Part shown: in pieces, positions 7,148 to 15,682 of the stretch
Position numbering within the stretch: position 1 is the first letter of the stretch
Layout of the letters: every line of letters begins with the position of its first letter
Assembly (NCBI GenBank): GCA_023807065.1
Contig: JAJJLU010000870.1
Coordinates: forward strand, 1-15,682
Length of the DNA stretch: 15,682 nucleotides
From: Isotricha intestinalis
Lineage: Eukaryota; Ciliophora; Litostomatea; Vestibuliferida; Isotrichidae
Direction: 5' to 3'
Notes under the pieces: model-generated
What the model was told of the DNA's origin: nothing
What the model saw: the letters and a program-made list of their open reading frames with translations, nothing else
Database searches by the model: none
Made by a program: the position numbers and the translations under genes

Positions 7148-10100
7148 ACTAGGTCGTGTTTTAGGAATTATTTCTACATCTTTAAAGTTTAATTTATCAC
7201 TACCAAGTTTTCTTTTTATTATCTAAATCTTCAAAATATCCGAAATTTTTTGGAGCCAACCAATTATATAAAGGTATAGAAAAATTCATAAGAACTGCAT
7301 CAATCCAAATTCTTATACTACCTGTTATAGAAAAATCAACAGGTCTGACATTATCATACTTTTCTTTAATAGATGGATTGTATTTAAATTTTAATAACAA
7401 TTGAAATCCGCCACGAACTCCCATAATTCCAGAGATATCTGCACCTACATAAGCTGAGCTATCAAGTGTCGCCCTAAATAAGAAATCAAAATGGAAGTTT
7501 TCTATAAAAACATTTAAAAAACCTTGATCTGGATCATTAAAAGCAATATGTTTATTCTTATCAACAGCTAAACCAAATTCTGCAACAAGTGTAATCAAAA
7601 CCTGTCCACCTACATAGCAAGGGAAACCATATAATAAAAAGTAAAAAGTATATCTAAGGTCTATTATACATCCAAAATAACCAGAACCACTGACGAATTC
7701 ATATTTATTTTTAACTGTAGCTTTAGGATCATGGTAAAGCATAAAATTAAACGAAACTCCTATAGTAGGCTCAATAGTCCAAGTTGGTATACCAAGTGTC
7801 ATTGTTTTAAGTATTTTTGTTCAAGAACTATTTATCAAATTAGATATTTCAGAGAATCCTTGAGTGAAATTTGATAAAGTAATACCACTTCCAGTATCAC
7901 TTACTTTTTTACGATTTCCTTCATAACGATTTCCTTTACCTTTAAACTTCTTGCCTATTCCAAGTCTAATTTTTTCGCCTTCTGGTTTGATACTAAATAC
8001 CATACCCAATGCATTTAAGCTGATAGACATAGTTCCAATCACTGGACCTTCCTTGTCTGAATCAAAATCTATACAAACAACATTAGGTTGTTTTTCAGCT
8101 GCCTCAATAAATGGATATGTAGTAGAAATTGATTGATAAGTAGTTTCATTAAAAATAGGAATACTAGATCAACAAGAGCCTGATATATCATATACTTTAC
8201 TATCTCCAACTTTTTTATCAGTAACTACTCTCACATATAATTTATCACCACTCATATACTCAGCATAATGACCTTTTTCGAATTTGTAATCAGCCATCTA
8301 TTCAGTCTATCATTATTACCTACTGACTCAATAACTTTTTTTTACAGAATGCTCACTTATATCTATAATGAAAAATTCAATTCTTTTTACACTCTCAGTA
8401 TAATTTTGCAAAACTCCATTTTCATCAGCATATGAATAAGTAAAATCACTTCCATCAGGTTTTTTTGCTTGAACAGAAGCTATTAATTTTGTGTTTTCAT
8501 CATTGATATACACTGCACTAAAAGATGAACCAGCCGTATTTAGAGATTTAACAGCAGTTACATAAGGATGATTTTTTTGAGAACTACTTATAAGTAATTC
8601 ACTAACTGGCACTTCATATGTTTCTTTAGTAACTTGTTTATCACCAGTTTCATAATTAATAGTATATGTTTTTGTAATTTTTTTATTATTGTTTAATTTG
8701 ACTTTAATATATTTTGATTCACCAATAATTACTATTTTTAATTGATTATAATAGCCAGCTTTAGATTTGTCAGAAAAAGTTGCAAAAGTACCTTTTATAT
8801 CACTATATGCAAAATGCATATCATCAACTATAATAGTAACATATGGTGCGGCTTGCCAATACTTATCAACAACCTTACCACCTAAGGGTGTCTCTTCATA
8901 ATAAACTGTTCAGACAATTGAATATTCTGTATCATCAGCTTTTTCAGCTGACAGAGTGATAATATTATTTGTATATACTTCAGAACCTAAGAAGTAGTAT
9001 GTATTTTGAGCAAATTTTATATTTTACTTATTACTCTCATACCAAACAGGAACATAATCATTATTTTTACATTTAGCTTTAATCTCAAAATATCTTCCAC
9101 ATATTTTTGTCGAATCTTTTTCTATATAATATTCTAAGTACCCATCTTTTTCAAAAACTTGATTGTTTGCAAATAATCCATAAGTAGTATCAAATGAGTT
9201 TAAATCTTCTTTTTTTACTTTTACTACAATAGCATTATTCTTTTGTGTCAATTGTGGAACAACTTGTATTTCAGAATATTCTGAATCCAAAGGAAAATAA
9301 TCATCACCATTAACTGGTCGCCGTATAGTAATCCATTGAGAAGAGTATGGCTTTAATCTGAATACATTTAAACCATCACATTGAAAAGTATTTGTATATT
9401 CACTCTTTATTGCTGCATTAAAATGTAAAACATCACCCACATTATATTTATAAATATCTGCCATATCTATGCTTGATGCTGGTATTTGATTCCAAATTTT
9501 AACATCTACTCTCTTGTCTTTTACTGTTTTAACAACTGATTCTTTAATTCCTAGTTCAGCATATATACTAAACTCATCATTTTTACCACCAACTGGTCTA
9601 TTTATAGTTTGGTAATTTGATTTTCTTTTATTAAAAAATCCATCGTTCATTTCAAAAGATAAAGTAGTAGGATTCTGATCGTTATTAGTAGCAAGCTTAT
9701 ATTCATAATCATCATGTTTAAAACACGAAGCTTTTATATAAAATGGATTGTTAATATAATTATCAAGTTTTACAGTAATAGTTTTGCCATACCAAGCTAT
9801 ACCAGTTCCATCTGATTTTGCACCATCAATAGACGTTATAGCATATTTTGAATATTTATGTGTTGCAGTTTTTTGTCCAACTTCATTTATCAATTCAGGA
9901 ACTTTAGCACTTTCTAAATTTATTTTAAACATTTTATAAATAGGTTTTATTGAATCTATAGTTAAAGTAGGACTGGTTCTCCAAGCACCATCATATCTAT
10001 ATAAACTTAGGATTAGATAAGACAAAATACCCGAATCAAAAAGTAATTATTCATTCTATCTTTGCAAGTTTCTCTTTTTTTATTATACACAGTTTCCCAT

Positions 10101-12308
10101 TGTTTTTTTGATTCAACACAATTTTTTCTAGTAATATCAGAATTAGAAGAGTTAACAGACCATTTAATTTGCATTCCATTAAACACAGGATGAGAATAAT
10201 ATTTAGGTGGTGCAAGAGCAAATGTATAATATGCCGCTTCTCCCAAAATATCGTGGTTTTCTAGATAAAATTTTACACCCTTGCCAGCATTTATTACAGA
10301 ATAATAAGAATTTGAATTTGCATTCATATATCTTTTTTTGAAAATCCATTTCTTTTCCTACATAAATCGAATCCATATCATACTCTTTACCACCTGCATA
10401 AAAAGATCACTTGCATCTTCATTGTCAATCATCTTTTCATCATTAGATATAACATCTAAATTATTTCCAAATGCATATTTAAAATTTGTGTCAGTATTTT
10501 TAAACAGACAAACTGCTTCATTTTTTTCTCCAAGTAAAGCACCTTTAGCCTCTTTTAGTTTTAATTTAAAAGAAGCAGACTTTGATATAAAACTTGACAT
10601 AACAGGTATTCTTTTATTCACACAAAAACCAAATACTAACTGAGTATGAACTTGTGAATAATCACGAGAAGATTTAGATGAAATATCTTCAGAATCAATC
10701 ATAAAAGTAGCAACATTTGACAATTCACCACTTCTTTCTATATCAACCTCTATATAACCGTTTTCAGGTTCATATACTGATTTAGTAAAGTCTATATATG
10801 AAGGCACTTCTTCTTCATCATCGTGTATAATTAAAGTCATACTTGAATACATACCAGACACATTATTTCCATCAACATCAAACAAATTGAAACCTACTTG
10901 TCTATTTCCTCTTTAAGTATCATCATTTAAAATATTTACTTCTATTAATTTTTCTGATTGTCCTTCTTTAAACTCAAGTATCGCATATGCAGATTTTAAA
11001 GTTTCTTATATTGCTTTGATACCATCACGCATATAAGATATATCATTAATAGAATTAGGACTGACACCGAAAGTATTTATACTTCTATTTGGCTTAACAT
11101 TTTTTCTATCATTTTTTAAACCAGTTGCCATCACAATGCCTTCTACTATTGAGAAAGTAGATTTTTTGATATCAAATTGAACCTCTTCATTTGAATATTC
11201 TATATCAGAAATTGAAGGAATTCTTATATCTAAAATTTTTTCTTTTTCAACTATTTCATTTTCAGTTTCAATAATTACTGTAGATTTAGATGCTATACTA
11301 AAATCTTCAGTTGCAATACTTAAATCATCTGAAATATCTGACTCATGATTTTTTATTTCACTTTCTTCATCAGTTTCTATTTCATTTTCTATTTCAATTT
11401 CACTTTCTGTTTCACTTTTAGTTTCATTTTCTGTTTCATTAACATTTAAACTATCATTCTTTTCAATATCATTATCTTCATTTATTGATTCATCTATGTC
11501 TATTGCAGTATTTTCTACACTGATATTAGAATCATCAATATTTTCATTTTCAGTATTAGATTCTATATTATTTTCATCTATATTTTCGTTCTCATTATTA
11601 ATTTCAACATTTTCAATATCTGAAACAAAGCTATTGTTTGTCAATTCTTCATCATCTAATTCAACCAAACTATCACTCATATTATATTCATAAACAACAA
11701 CACTAGCATCATCTATTAAATTTTTCTTTCATCTTCTGAGAGATTAAAATTATCTATTGCTTCATCAGACATAATATATATTAATTCAATAATGAAAATT
11801 ATTAAAATAAAATATAAATTAATAAATCAATTTTTATTTAATTATATATTATCATCTGTAAGCAAGCCATCAACTATTGCATCTGAATTATTATACTCTT
11901 CATAATCAGAGTTTGTCGTGTGTTTGTCTATAGATTTAGATACATTTTTATTTTCTACATTTTCAATAAACAAACCTTTATTTATAACTTTTATATTATA
12001 ATCTCTATCATATCTTCCTGATATATCAATCATTGAAAGTTTTACTTTTTCATTAATATCTGATTTACCTTTTCTTTTGATTTTCACAATATATTTTTGA
12101 ACTTCATCATTTTCTGTTACTTCAAGAGCCTCGTGAGGCATATAAAACATACCATCGTCAACATAATTATCATCAATTTCTAGCTCTGGTGCAAATACCA
12201 TTTTCATACTATTTTCAAAAAAATTTGCAAATGAAACTGAGCTAAAAATCATACTGATAACTACTACCATACATAAACTTTTTTAAAATAATTATTCTGT
12301 TTTAGCAT
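7147..12308 (-). CDS. Giant secreted Calx-beta-domain protein, frame-disrupted and truncated at the C-terminus
   Basis: The ATG at 12308 has a strong AAGGAGG site 6 nt upstream. After an early frameshift (near 12267) a signal peptide follows (VVVISMIFSSVSFA, likely cut after SFA). A Calx-beta-like start follows (HEALEVTENDEVQKYIVKIK, then GRYDRDYNIKV), then a large acidic insertion (11040-11680), then a Calx-beta end (AYAILEFKEGQSEKLIEVNI, LNDDT) and a second copy (GYIEVDIERSGELSNVATFM, SRDYSQVHTQLVFGF). The rest is beta-rich and unrecognised. It includes two related lines (TINRPVGGKNDEFSIYAELG; TIRRPVNGDDYFPLDSEYSE) and a hydrophobic C-terminal part (GCIIDLRYTFYFLLYGFPC). Long stretches keep frame: 11680-10358 with TAA at 11006 and 10913; 10025-8328 with TAA at 9024 and TGA at 8910; 8290-7200 with TGA at 8169 and 7821. 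Frameshifts are inferred near 11728, 10408, 10330, 10040, 8335, 8300 and 7212. Probably a cell-surface adhesin-like protein; the function is inferred. Confidence 0.7.
11040..11680 (-). repeat. Acidic Glu/Asn/Ser/Ile low-complexity segment inside the Calx-beta protein
   Basis: About 130 residues are almost only Glu, Asp, Asn, Ser, Thr and Ile, with near-repeats of TEN/TES/IEN units (NENIDENNIESNTENENIDD; ETENETKSETESEIEIENEI). At DNA level it is an imperfect hexamer repeat of TTTCAN/TTTCTN on plus, clearest at 11360-11440. It separates what look like two halves of one Calx-beta domain, so it is probably an acidic, flexible, possibly calcium-binding insertion. Position and composition are observed; the role is inferred. 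Confidence 0.6.
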
Positions 12309-12320
12309 ATCGAACCTCCT
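12302..12320 (-). promoter_or_regulatory. Strong ribosome binding site of the Calx-beta protein
   Basis: On minus the sequence AAGGAGG followed by TTCGAT and ATG is an optimal Shine-Dalgarno at ideal spacing. It fixes the start of the giant protein at 12308 and rejects the downstream ATG at 12270, which merely follows the frameshift. Only 43 bp separate it from the mocA stop, and I saw no clear promoter there. Confidence 0.8.
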
Positions 12321-12351
12321 TAAATACAAAATCCTAATTTTTACATTTTTT

Positions 12352-12993
12352 TCAATCTATAATATCATCAATTTTACCAATATCAATCTTTTTATTTTTA
12401 TTTATATGATAATAATAACAATCATAATCATATTTTTTTAATAATTCTCTTGGACCTATGTCACCTTGTATATTTAATCTCTCTTTGTAATATATTTTAC
12501 TAAAAATTGCAGGATTTTTCAATATTTTATCAATACACAAGCACCTATATTTTTGTTGCTACAAACAAAATAATAAATCATATTCGCTATAGATTTACTC
12601 TCAATATATGGCATATCAGCATTAAAAATAACAAATCGCATCACTTGTATAAAATTCTTTATTAGCAATTTTTACACTATTTTACATTCCAATTTCTGGA
12701 TTATCATTTTTTATATCCTTTATACCATTTTTCAAACACTTTGATTTGAAATCACTTAAATCCAAATCATACTGAGTTATATAAGCCATATTAATATTTT
12801 TAAAAATATCATATTCTTTCACTATCTCAATAGCCTGAATACATTTACTCGCAACTAATTTATAAATCTCAACACCATTAATTTTATAGAATAATTTATT
12901 ACTACCAAATCGATTTGAAAAACAAGAAACAGAAACTACAAAAGAAATATTTTTATATTTTTTATAATTGTCCCTTTTTGACATATCTGACAA
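12352..12993 (-). CDS. mocA: MocA/MobA-like nucleotidyltransferase (molybdenum cofactor cytidylyl-/guanylyltransferase family), frame-disrupted
   Basis: The family transfers CMP or GMP to molybdopterin to finish the cofactor of molybdenum hydroxylases. Motifs appear in order: ISFVVSVSCFSNRFGSNKLF is the N-terminal nucleotide loop (family form (A/S)xGxSxRFGxNKLL), with Cys at 12922-12924 where Gly is nearly invariant. Then NDNPEIGM, the metal-binding NADMPYIESKSIANM, and NPAIFSKIYYKERL with NIQGDIGPRELLKKY, typical of the MocA/YgfJ group. A TAA at 12682-12684 interrupts GM-stop-NSVKIA, and frameshifts are needed near 12643 and 12545. The stop lies just before 12351, and the length (about 210 codons) fits. 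It directly follows yqeC, its usual partner in Clostridia. No clear independent start is visible, so it may be the second half of a fusion. Confidence 0.85.
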
Positions 12994-13000
12994 AAACTCT

Positions 13001-13563
13001 TCAAATTTTGTTTGGAAATTTATTTAAATAATTTAAATAATAAATATTTGCGAAATCAATAAGCAGCTCATCAGATACAATCGTGTTTTCATTTACATTT
13101 TTATTTTTAAATTCTTTTAATCTATAAGAAAATTTATCAAATCTATGACAAACAGTATATAATTCTCTACCGACAGCTTGCTTACCCATTACAATGATTA
13201 TTTCTTTAGCATTATATGGAATTACTGGCTCATTTTGAACTGAAGGGTCAATAATCTTGACAGGCATAGAACGGCTACTATCAGCTTCAACTATAACTAT
13301 ATCAAAATGATTACATAAAACATCATATTCATCATCTGACAACTGAAATACTTTATTGTTATCGATATTAGCTACGAAATACAATTTTGTTTTATCAATG
13401 TTTTGAAAATCTATATCTTCATATTTAGTTATAAAATTTTCATATGCAGATGTGTCGTAGTAGACACAGCTACTGACATACCTTTTGATAAATAAAAATT
13501 TGCTTTATCAAAACATAAAGTTGTTTTACCACCTGCTCCACATATTGTTATAACATAAGCCAT
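13001..13563 (-). CDS. yqeC: YqeC, putative selenium-dependent molybdenum hydroxylase accessory protein, frame-disrupted
   Basis: YqeC is a P-loop protein genetically linked to selenium-dependent molybdenum hydroxylases such as xanthine dehydrogenase; its reaction is not established. The ATG 13563-13561 has AGAGG about 6 nt upstream and lies 16 bp after the rsmB stop. The N-terminus reads MAYVITICGAGGKTTLCFDK, a Walker A loop with Lys13, then VAVSTTTHLHM. After a frameshift near 13435 come ENFITKYEDIDFQNIDKTKL, DIVIVEADSSRSMPVKI (family VEADGSR; Ser replaces Gly), QNEPVIPYNAKEIIIVMGKQ and AVGRELYTVCHRF, all characteristic of the family. The ORF closes at 13001 only because of a frame change; the neighbouring frame runs on through TKFEEFLSDMSKRDNYKK into MocA. 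Confidence 0.85.
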
Positions 13564-13579
13564 ATAAAACCTCTAAACA

Positions 13580-14522
13580 TTAAATCTTAGTGAAAAAACC
13601 TTCAAAAATCCCAGTAGGTAAAATTTTTATATAAATCCAATTTTTCAAATTATTATTTTTTATCATATCTTCATTTTCTGAGTTAAGTATTGAACAAGTT
13701 GAATATACAATCAAGCCACTCTTTTTAATCAATTTATTAGATTTTTTCAACAATGAAAGTTGTCTTTTGATAGATTTTTCAATTAGAATTTCTGTAAAAT
13801 ATTTTTCATATTTATCATCACTTATGTCAAATGTACCAGAACCAGAACACGGTGCATCAATAAGTATTTTATCAAATTTTAAATTATCATTTAATTCTCT
13901 TGCATCTTTATTTAATGAATAAACATTCTCATTTTGCATTTTAAAATTATATACCATTTTTTCAAATCTTATATTATTGATTTCACAAGCTGTAACATTA
14001 GATTTATTTTTTGTAATACTTTGAATTATCATTGATTTCCCGCCAGGAGCAGCACACATATCAAGTATATTGTCATTAGTTTTCGGCTTAAGCAGCAATG
14101 CAGATAAAAATGTCGCCGGGTTTTGCATATAAATATAACCTTTTTTGTAACATTCAAGATTTATAATACTATTTTTAATATTATTTATTTTATCTTTTTC
14201 AGTTATATCTAATGCTACAACATAAAAATCAAAATCAAATAAATCATTATCTAAATAATCGTCAAAATTAATTTCATTATTATCCGAATTAATTTTTATG
14301 CATCCATCATTATATATTTTTTTAATTCATTTTTTAAATTTAAAAAACTAAATTTTATATTGTTTGTTTTAAGCTCAGATTCTACTACATTCTTTTATTA
14401 TCACCAAAACAATAATTCAATCTAAAAGTTATAGGTTTATTTATTTTCATATTTGATATGATTTTATCAATTTCATTTTTTGTATAATAATTATTTAATT
14501 TTGAAATCAAAAAATCATTCAT
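13580..14522 (-). CDS. rsmB: RsmB/RsmF-type rRNA (cytosine-5) methyltransferase, N-terminal half frameshifted
   Basis: A NOL1/NOP2/Sun-family enzyme that methylates C5 of a cytosine in 16S rRNA using S-adenosylmethionine. The intact C-terminal part (13580-14128) carries YMQNPATFLSALLL, the SAM-binding DMCAAPGGKS, VTACEI, the motif IV Cys in LIDAPCSGSGTF and the motif VI Cys in GLIVYSTCSIL, and it ends GIFEGFFTKI. The two cysteines are the catalytic and release residues. The N-terminus begins at ATG 14522 (MNDFLISKLNNYYTKNEIDK, then PITFRLNYCFGDNK) and reaches the intact part through frame changes near 14395 and 14328 (FDFDFYVVALDITEKDK, then IINLECYKKGYIYMQNP). About 314 codons is short for RsmB (around 430) and suits a compact Clostridia member or an RsmF-like enzyme; the symbol is tentative. 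Confidence 0.9.
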
Positions 14523-14543
14523 ATTAAATCCAAATAATAATGA

Positions 14544-14848
14544 TTATACTGCATATTTTTGTAATTCTGGCATAATCTCAAGAGATCTATATAATATGCC
14601 TTGCAGATATTCTATAAGTATACCATAACTTGTCATTGGAATTTGTTTTTTATCAGCTATTTTGACTCTATATTTTACTTCTCTCTCTGTCAACATACAA
14701 CCACCACAGTGAATTATCATTTTATATTCTGATAAATCTTCTTTCATTTCTGAACCACTGAAAGTGTCAAACTTAACTTCAAACCCAAGTTTCTTTTTTA
14801 ACAAGTTTGGTATTTTAACAGTTCCTATATTTATTTCTTCTTTCTTCA
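14544..14848 (-). CDS. hydF: C-terminal domain of HydF, [FeFe]-hydrogenase H-cluster maturation protein (truncated)
   Basis: HydF is a GTPase and scaffold that receives the diiron subcluster from HydE/HydG and loads apo-hydrogenase. The retained part matches its C-terminal cluster-binding domain: INIGTVKIPNLLKKKLGF (family EDIGRVKIP), EYKMIIHCGGCMLTEREV with the HCGGC cluster ligands, then IPMTSYGILIEYLQGILYR. The usual full length is about 400 residues. The N-terminal GTPase, dimerisation region and the CxH ligand just before EDIGxVKIP are missing. Upstream of about 14848 the frame is unrelated. The ATG at 14861 or 14849 is probably not a native start. It ends 21 bp before rsmB on the same strand. 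Confidence 0.85.
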
Positions 14849-14990
14849 TTGATATCTCCATTTCTATTATTAATAGTATTAATATTATTTTTTAGCTCAT
14901 AAATATCTTTATCATTCTTTTGAACAGAAGACTTAACATCATCCATCGTTTTTTCAATAGCCTCAAATCTTTCATCCTGTTCTGTTCTTG
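14815..14990 (-). CDS. Coiled-coil protein fragment
   Basis: A frame on minus reads TRTEQDERFEAIEKTMDDVK, SSVQKNDKDIYELKNN and INTINNRNGDINEERRN before a TAA at 14815-14817. The 3-4 spacing of hydrophobic residues among Glu, Lys, Asp and Gln is typical of short bacterial coiled-coil proteins. The last dozen residues overlap HydF in another frame and are probably not native, so the real fragment likely stops near 14848. No start is visible; it is cut at about 14990. Family unknown. Confidence 0.4.
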
Positions 14991-15364
14991 TATATAATTA
15001 TGAAAAAATCAAAACTCTTGATATTTCCATTATTACTTCTTATAATAATATTATAGAGAGGATTAGTGAAGATAGAATAATTATAGCAGATTATTTTAGT
15101 GGTATGGTTATTTCAATATCAGAAAAGGAAATAATTGAAGAAATAAAAACTTTAAATTTAATTAATAATTATAAATTAATTGAAAATAAAGGATTAATGT
15201 TAACTACTTATGATAATTATTTAAATGTATATAGAATGGATAATTTTGATAAAATACAAACAATAGAGGCATATGATAATGATGAAATAAAAGGTCTTCT
15301 TTATTTAAATAATGGCACAATTGTTATTTCAAATGGTAAAGAAGTTAAATTTTTGTCATTTTAA
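14987..15364 (+). CDS. C-terminal fragment of a beta-propeller-like protein
   Basis: An open plus frame runs from about 14987 to the TAA at 15362-15364: LVYNYEKIKTLDISIITSYN, IIERISEDRIIIADYFSGMV, ISISEKEIIEEIKTLNLINN, then LMLTTYDNYLNVYRMDNFDK, IQTIEAYDNDEIKGLLYLNN and GTIVISNGKEVKFLSF. The repeating rhythm of a value read, a Tyr/Phe-x-Asn turn, then a Lys/Glu-rich strand about every 40 residues resembles WD40/YVTN blades. The last ATG-initiated piece begins at 15104, but good coding character upstream shows that start is not real. The N-terminus is cut against the opposite-strand coiled-coil fragment. Function unknown. Confidence 0.4.
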   Translation, partial: LVYNYEKIKTLDISIITSYNNIIERISEDRIIIADYFSGMVISISEKEIIEEIKTLNLINNYKLIENKGLMLTTYDNYLNVYRMDNFDKIQTIEAYDNDEIKGLLYLNNGTIVISNGKEVKFLSF

Positions 15365-15659
15365 TATAAAAAATGCCAAAATATTTTTTATACATATGTT
15401 ATTGATTTAAAGTTTAATTTAATATATTGAGTTTTAATAAAATTAAATTTATTAATTAAATAAAAATCAAAAATAATGTAATAAAAAATCATAATTAAAT
15501 AATGTTCTTAAAAATTTAAAAAAAATCAAATTTAGTCAAAAGTTCAAAAAATATTAAAAACATTATAATGATAAATGTTAAAATGAAAAAATTAATTTAA
15601 TAAAATATAATATTTAATTTATTTTATTAAAAATAATGATTTAATATTTTATTCAAGAT
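15365..15659. other. AT-rich non-coding stretch
   Basis: About 295 bases, more than 85% A+T, with no open frame, tRNA, GC-rich hairpin or clear promoter pair that I could identify. Runs such as TTTAATTTATTTTATTAAAA are simple AT-rich sequence. It may be the 3' flank of the beta-propeller gene. Confidence 0.6.
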
Positions 15660-15682
15660 GGGGATTGGGGATTGGGGATTGG
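15660..15682 (+). repeat. GGGGATT heptamer tandem repeat at the window end
   Basis: Three full copies of GGGGATT plus GG, running off the end of the window. It is the most G-rich sequence here and directly follows nearly pure AT. Three complete four-G runs and the start of a fourth are visible, so a G-quadruplex could form if one more run follows outside. The array size is unknown because it is cut by the window edge. Confidence 0.85.

Noticed and set aside
319..8912. UGA recoded as glycine (as in Gracilibacteria/SR1), because TGA at 319, 900, 2052, 6602, 7821 and 8169 falls at certain or plausible Gly positions.
   Set aside because: TAA and TAG also occur inside genes, frameshifts are common, lspA and others use GGA normally with no TGA, lspA uses TGA as its real stop, and gene content is Clostridia-like. 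Genuine recoding would give many more TGA codons and no internal TAA.
10338..10643. Plus-strand open frame of 101 codons.
   Set aside because: Antisense to well-supported Calx-beta protein sequence; no ribosome site or family resemblance.
15656..15682. Telomere or CRISPR array.
   Set aside because: The repeat is a 7-mer with no spacers, and the gene content is bacterial with ordinary operons; telomeric repeats are not expected.
1..15682. Spirochaete (Brachyspira-like) origin, suggested by AT content and LivJ style.
   Set aside because: The HlyD-like/sepF/lspA/rluD order, the SepF core and the YqeC/MocA pair fit Clostridia better. Not excluded by sequence alone.

Overview
The window is about 75% A+T. 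Almost all coding sequence lies on the minus strand; two gene fragments at the ends lie on the plus strand. Gene content points to an AT-rich anaerobic member of the Clostridia (Firmicutes), perhaps Lachnospiraceae-like. The evidence is a HlyD-type adaptor tail next to sepF, lspA and rluD (a Clostridia division/envelope neighbourhood), the [FeFe]-hydrogenase maturation protein HydF, the YqeC/MocA molybdenum-hydroxylase accessory pair, and LivJ/LivH amino-acid uptake. The lineage is inferred from gene content only.

Layout, read as transcribed from high to low coordinates on minus. (1) 14.5-15.4 kb: a plus-strand beta-propeller-like fragment, a coiled-coil fragment and the C-terminal domain of HydF, all truncated against each other. 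(2) 14.5-12.35 kb: rsmB, yqeC and mocA, closely spaced. (3) 12.3-7.15 kb: one giant secreted Calx-beta protein with a signal peptide. It ends abruptly inside (4) the C-terminal part of a HlyD_D23-like adaptor (7.15-6.67 kb). (5) 6.6-2.45 kb: sepF behind a good sigma-70 promoter, then lspA, rluD (ATGA overlap) and a membrane-anchored NlpC/P60-like hydrolase (8-bp overlap). (6) 2.4-0.7 kb: a promoter, livJ, an intercistronic hairpin and the first third of livH. (7) 0-0.7 kb: a plus-strand fragment of an unrecognised protein abutting livH. The last 320 bases are non-coding, extremely AT-rich, and end in a GGGGATT heptamer repeat.

The most striking property is damage to reading frames. lspA is the only complete, uninterrupted gene; every other full-length gene has frameshifts, in-frame stops or both, including normally essential ones. 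Conserved neighbouring residues often show what the broken codon should be: several stops replace Gly (GGA to TGA) or probably Glu (GAA/GAG to TAA/TAG). Several genes are also cut mid-domain and joined to unrelated genes. I read this as a low-quality, partly chimeric consensus from a real Clostridia-like genome rather than natural decay or a recoded genome, but sequence alone cannot prove it. I found no convincing new defence or mobile system. The most interesting biology is a SepF with a long Asn/Gln-rich tail, a possible YqeC-MocA fusion, and the giant Calx-beta protein with an acidic insertion.
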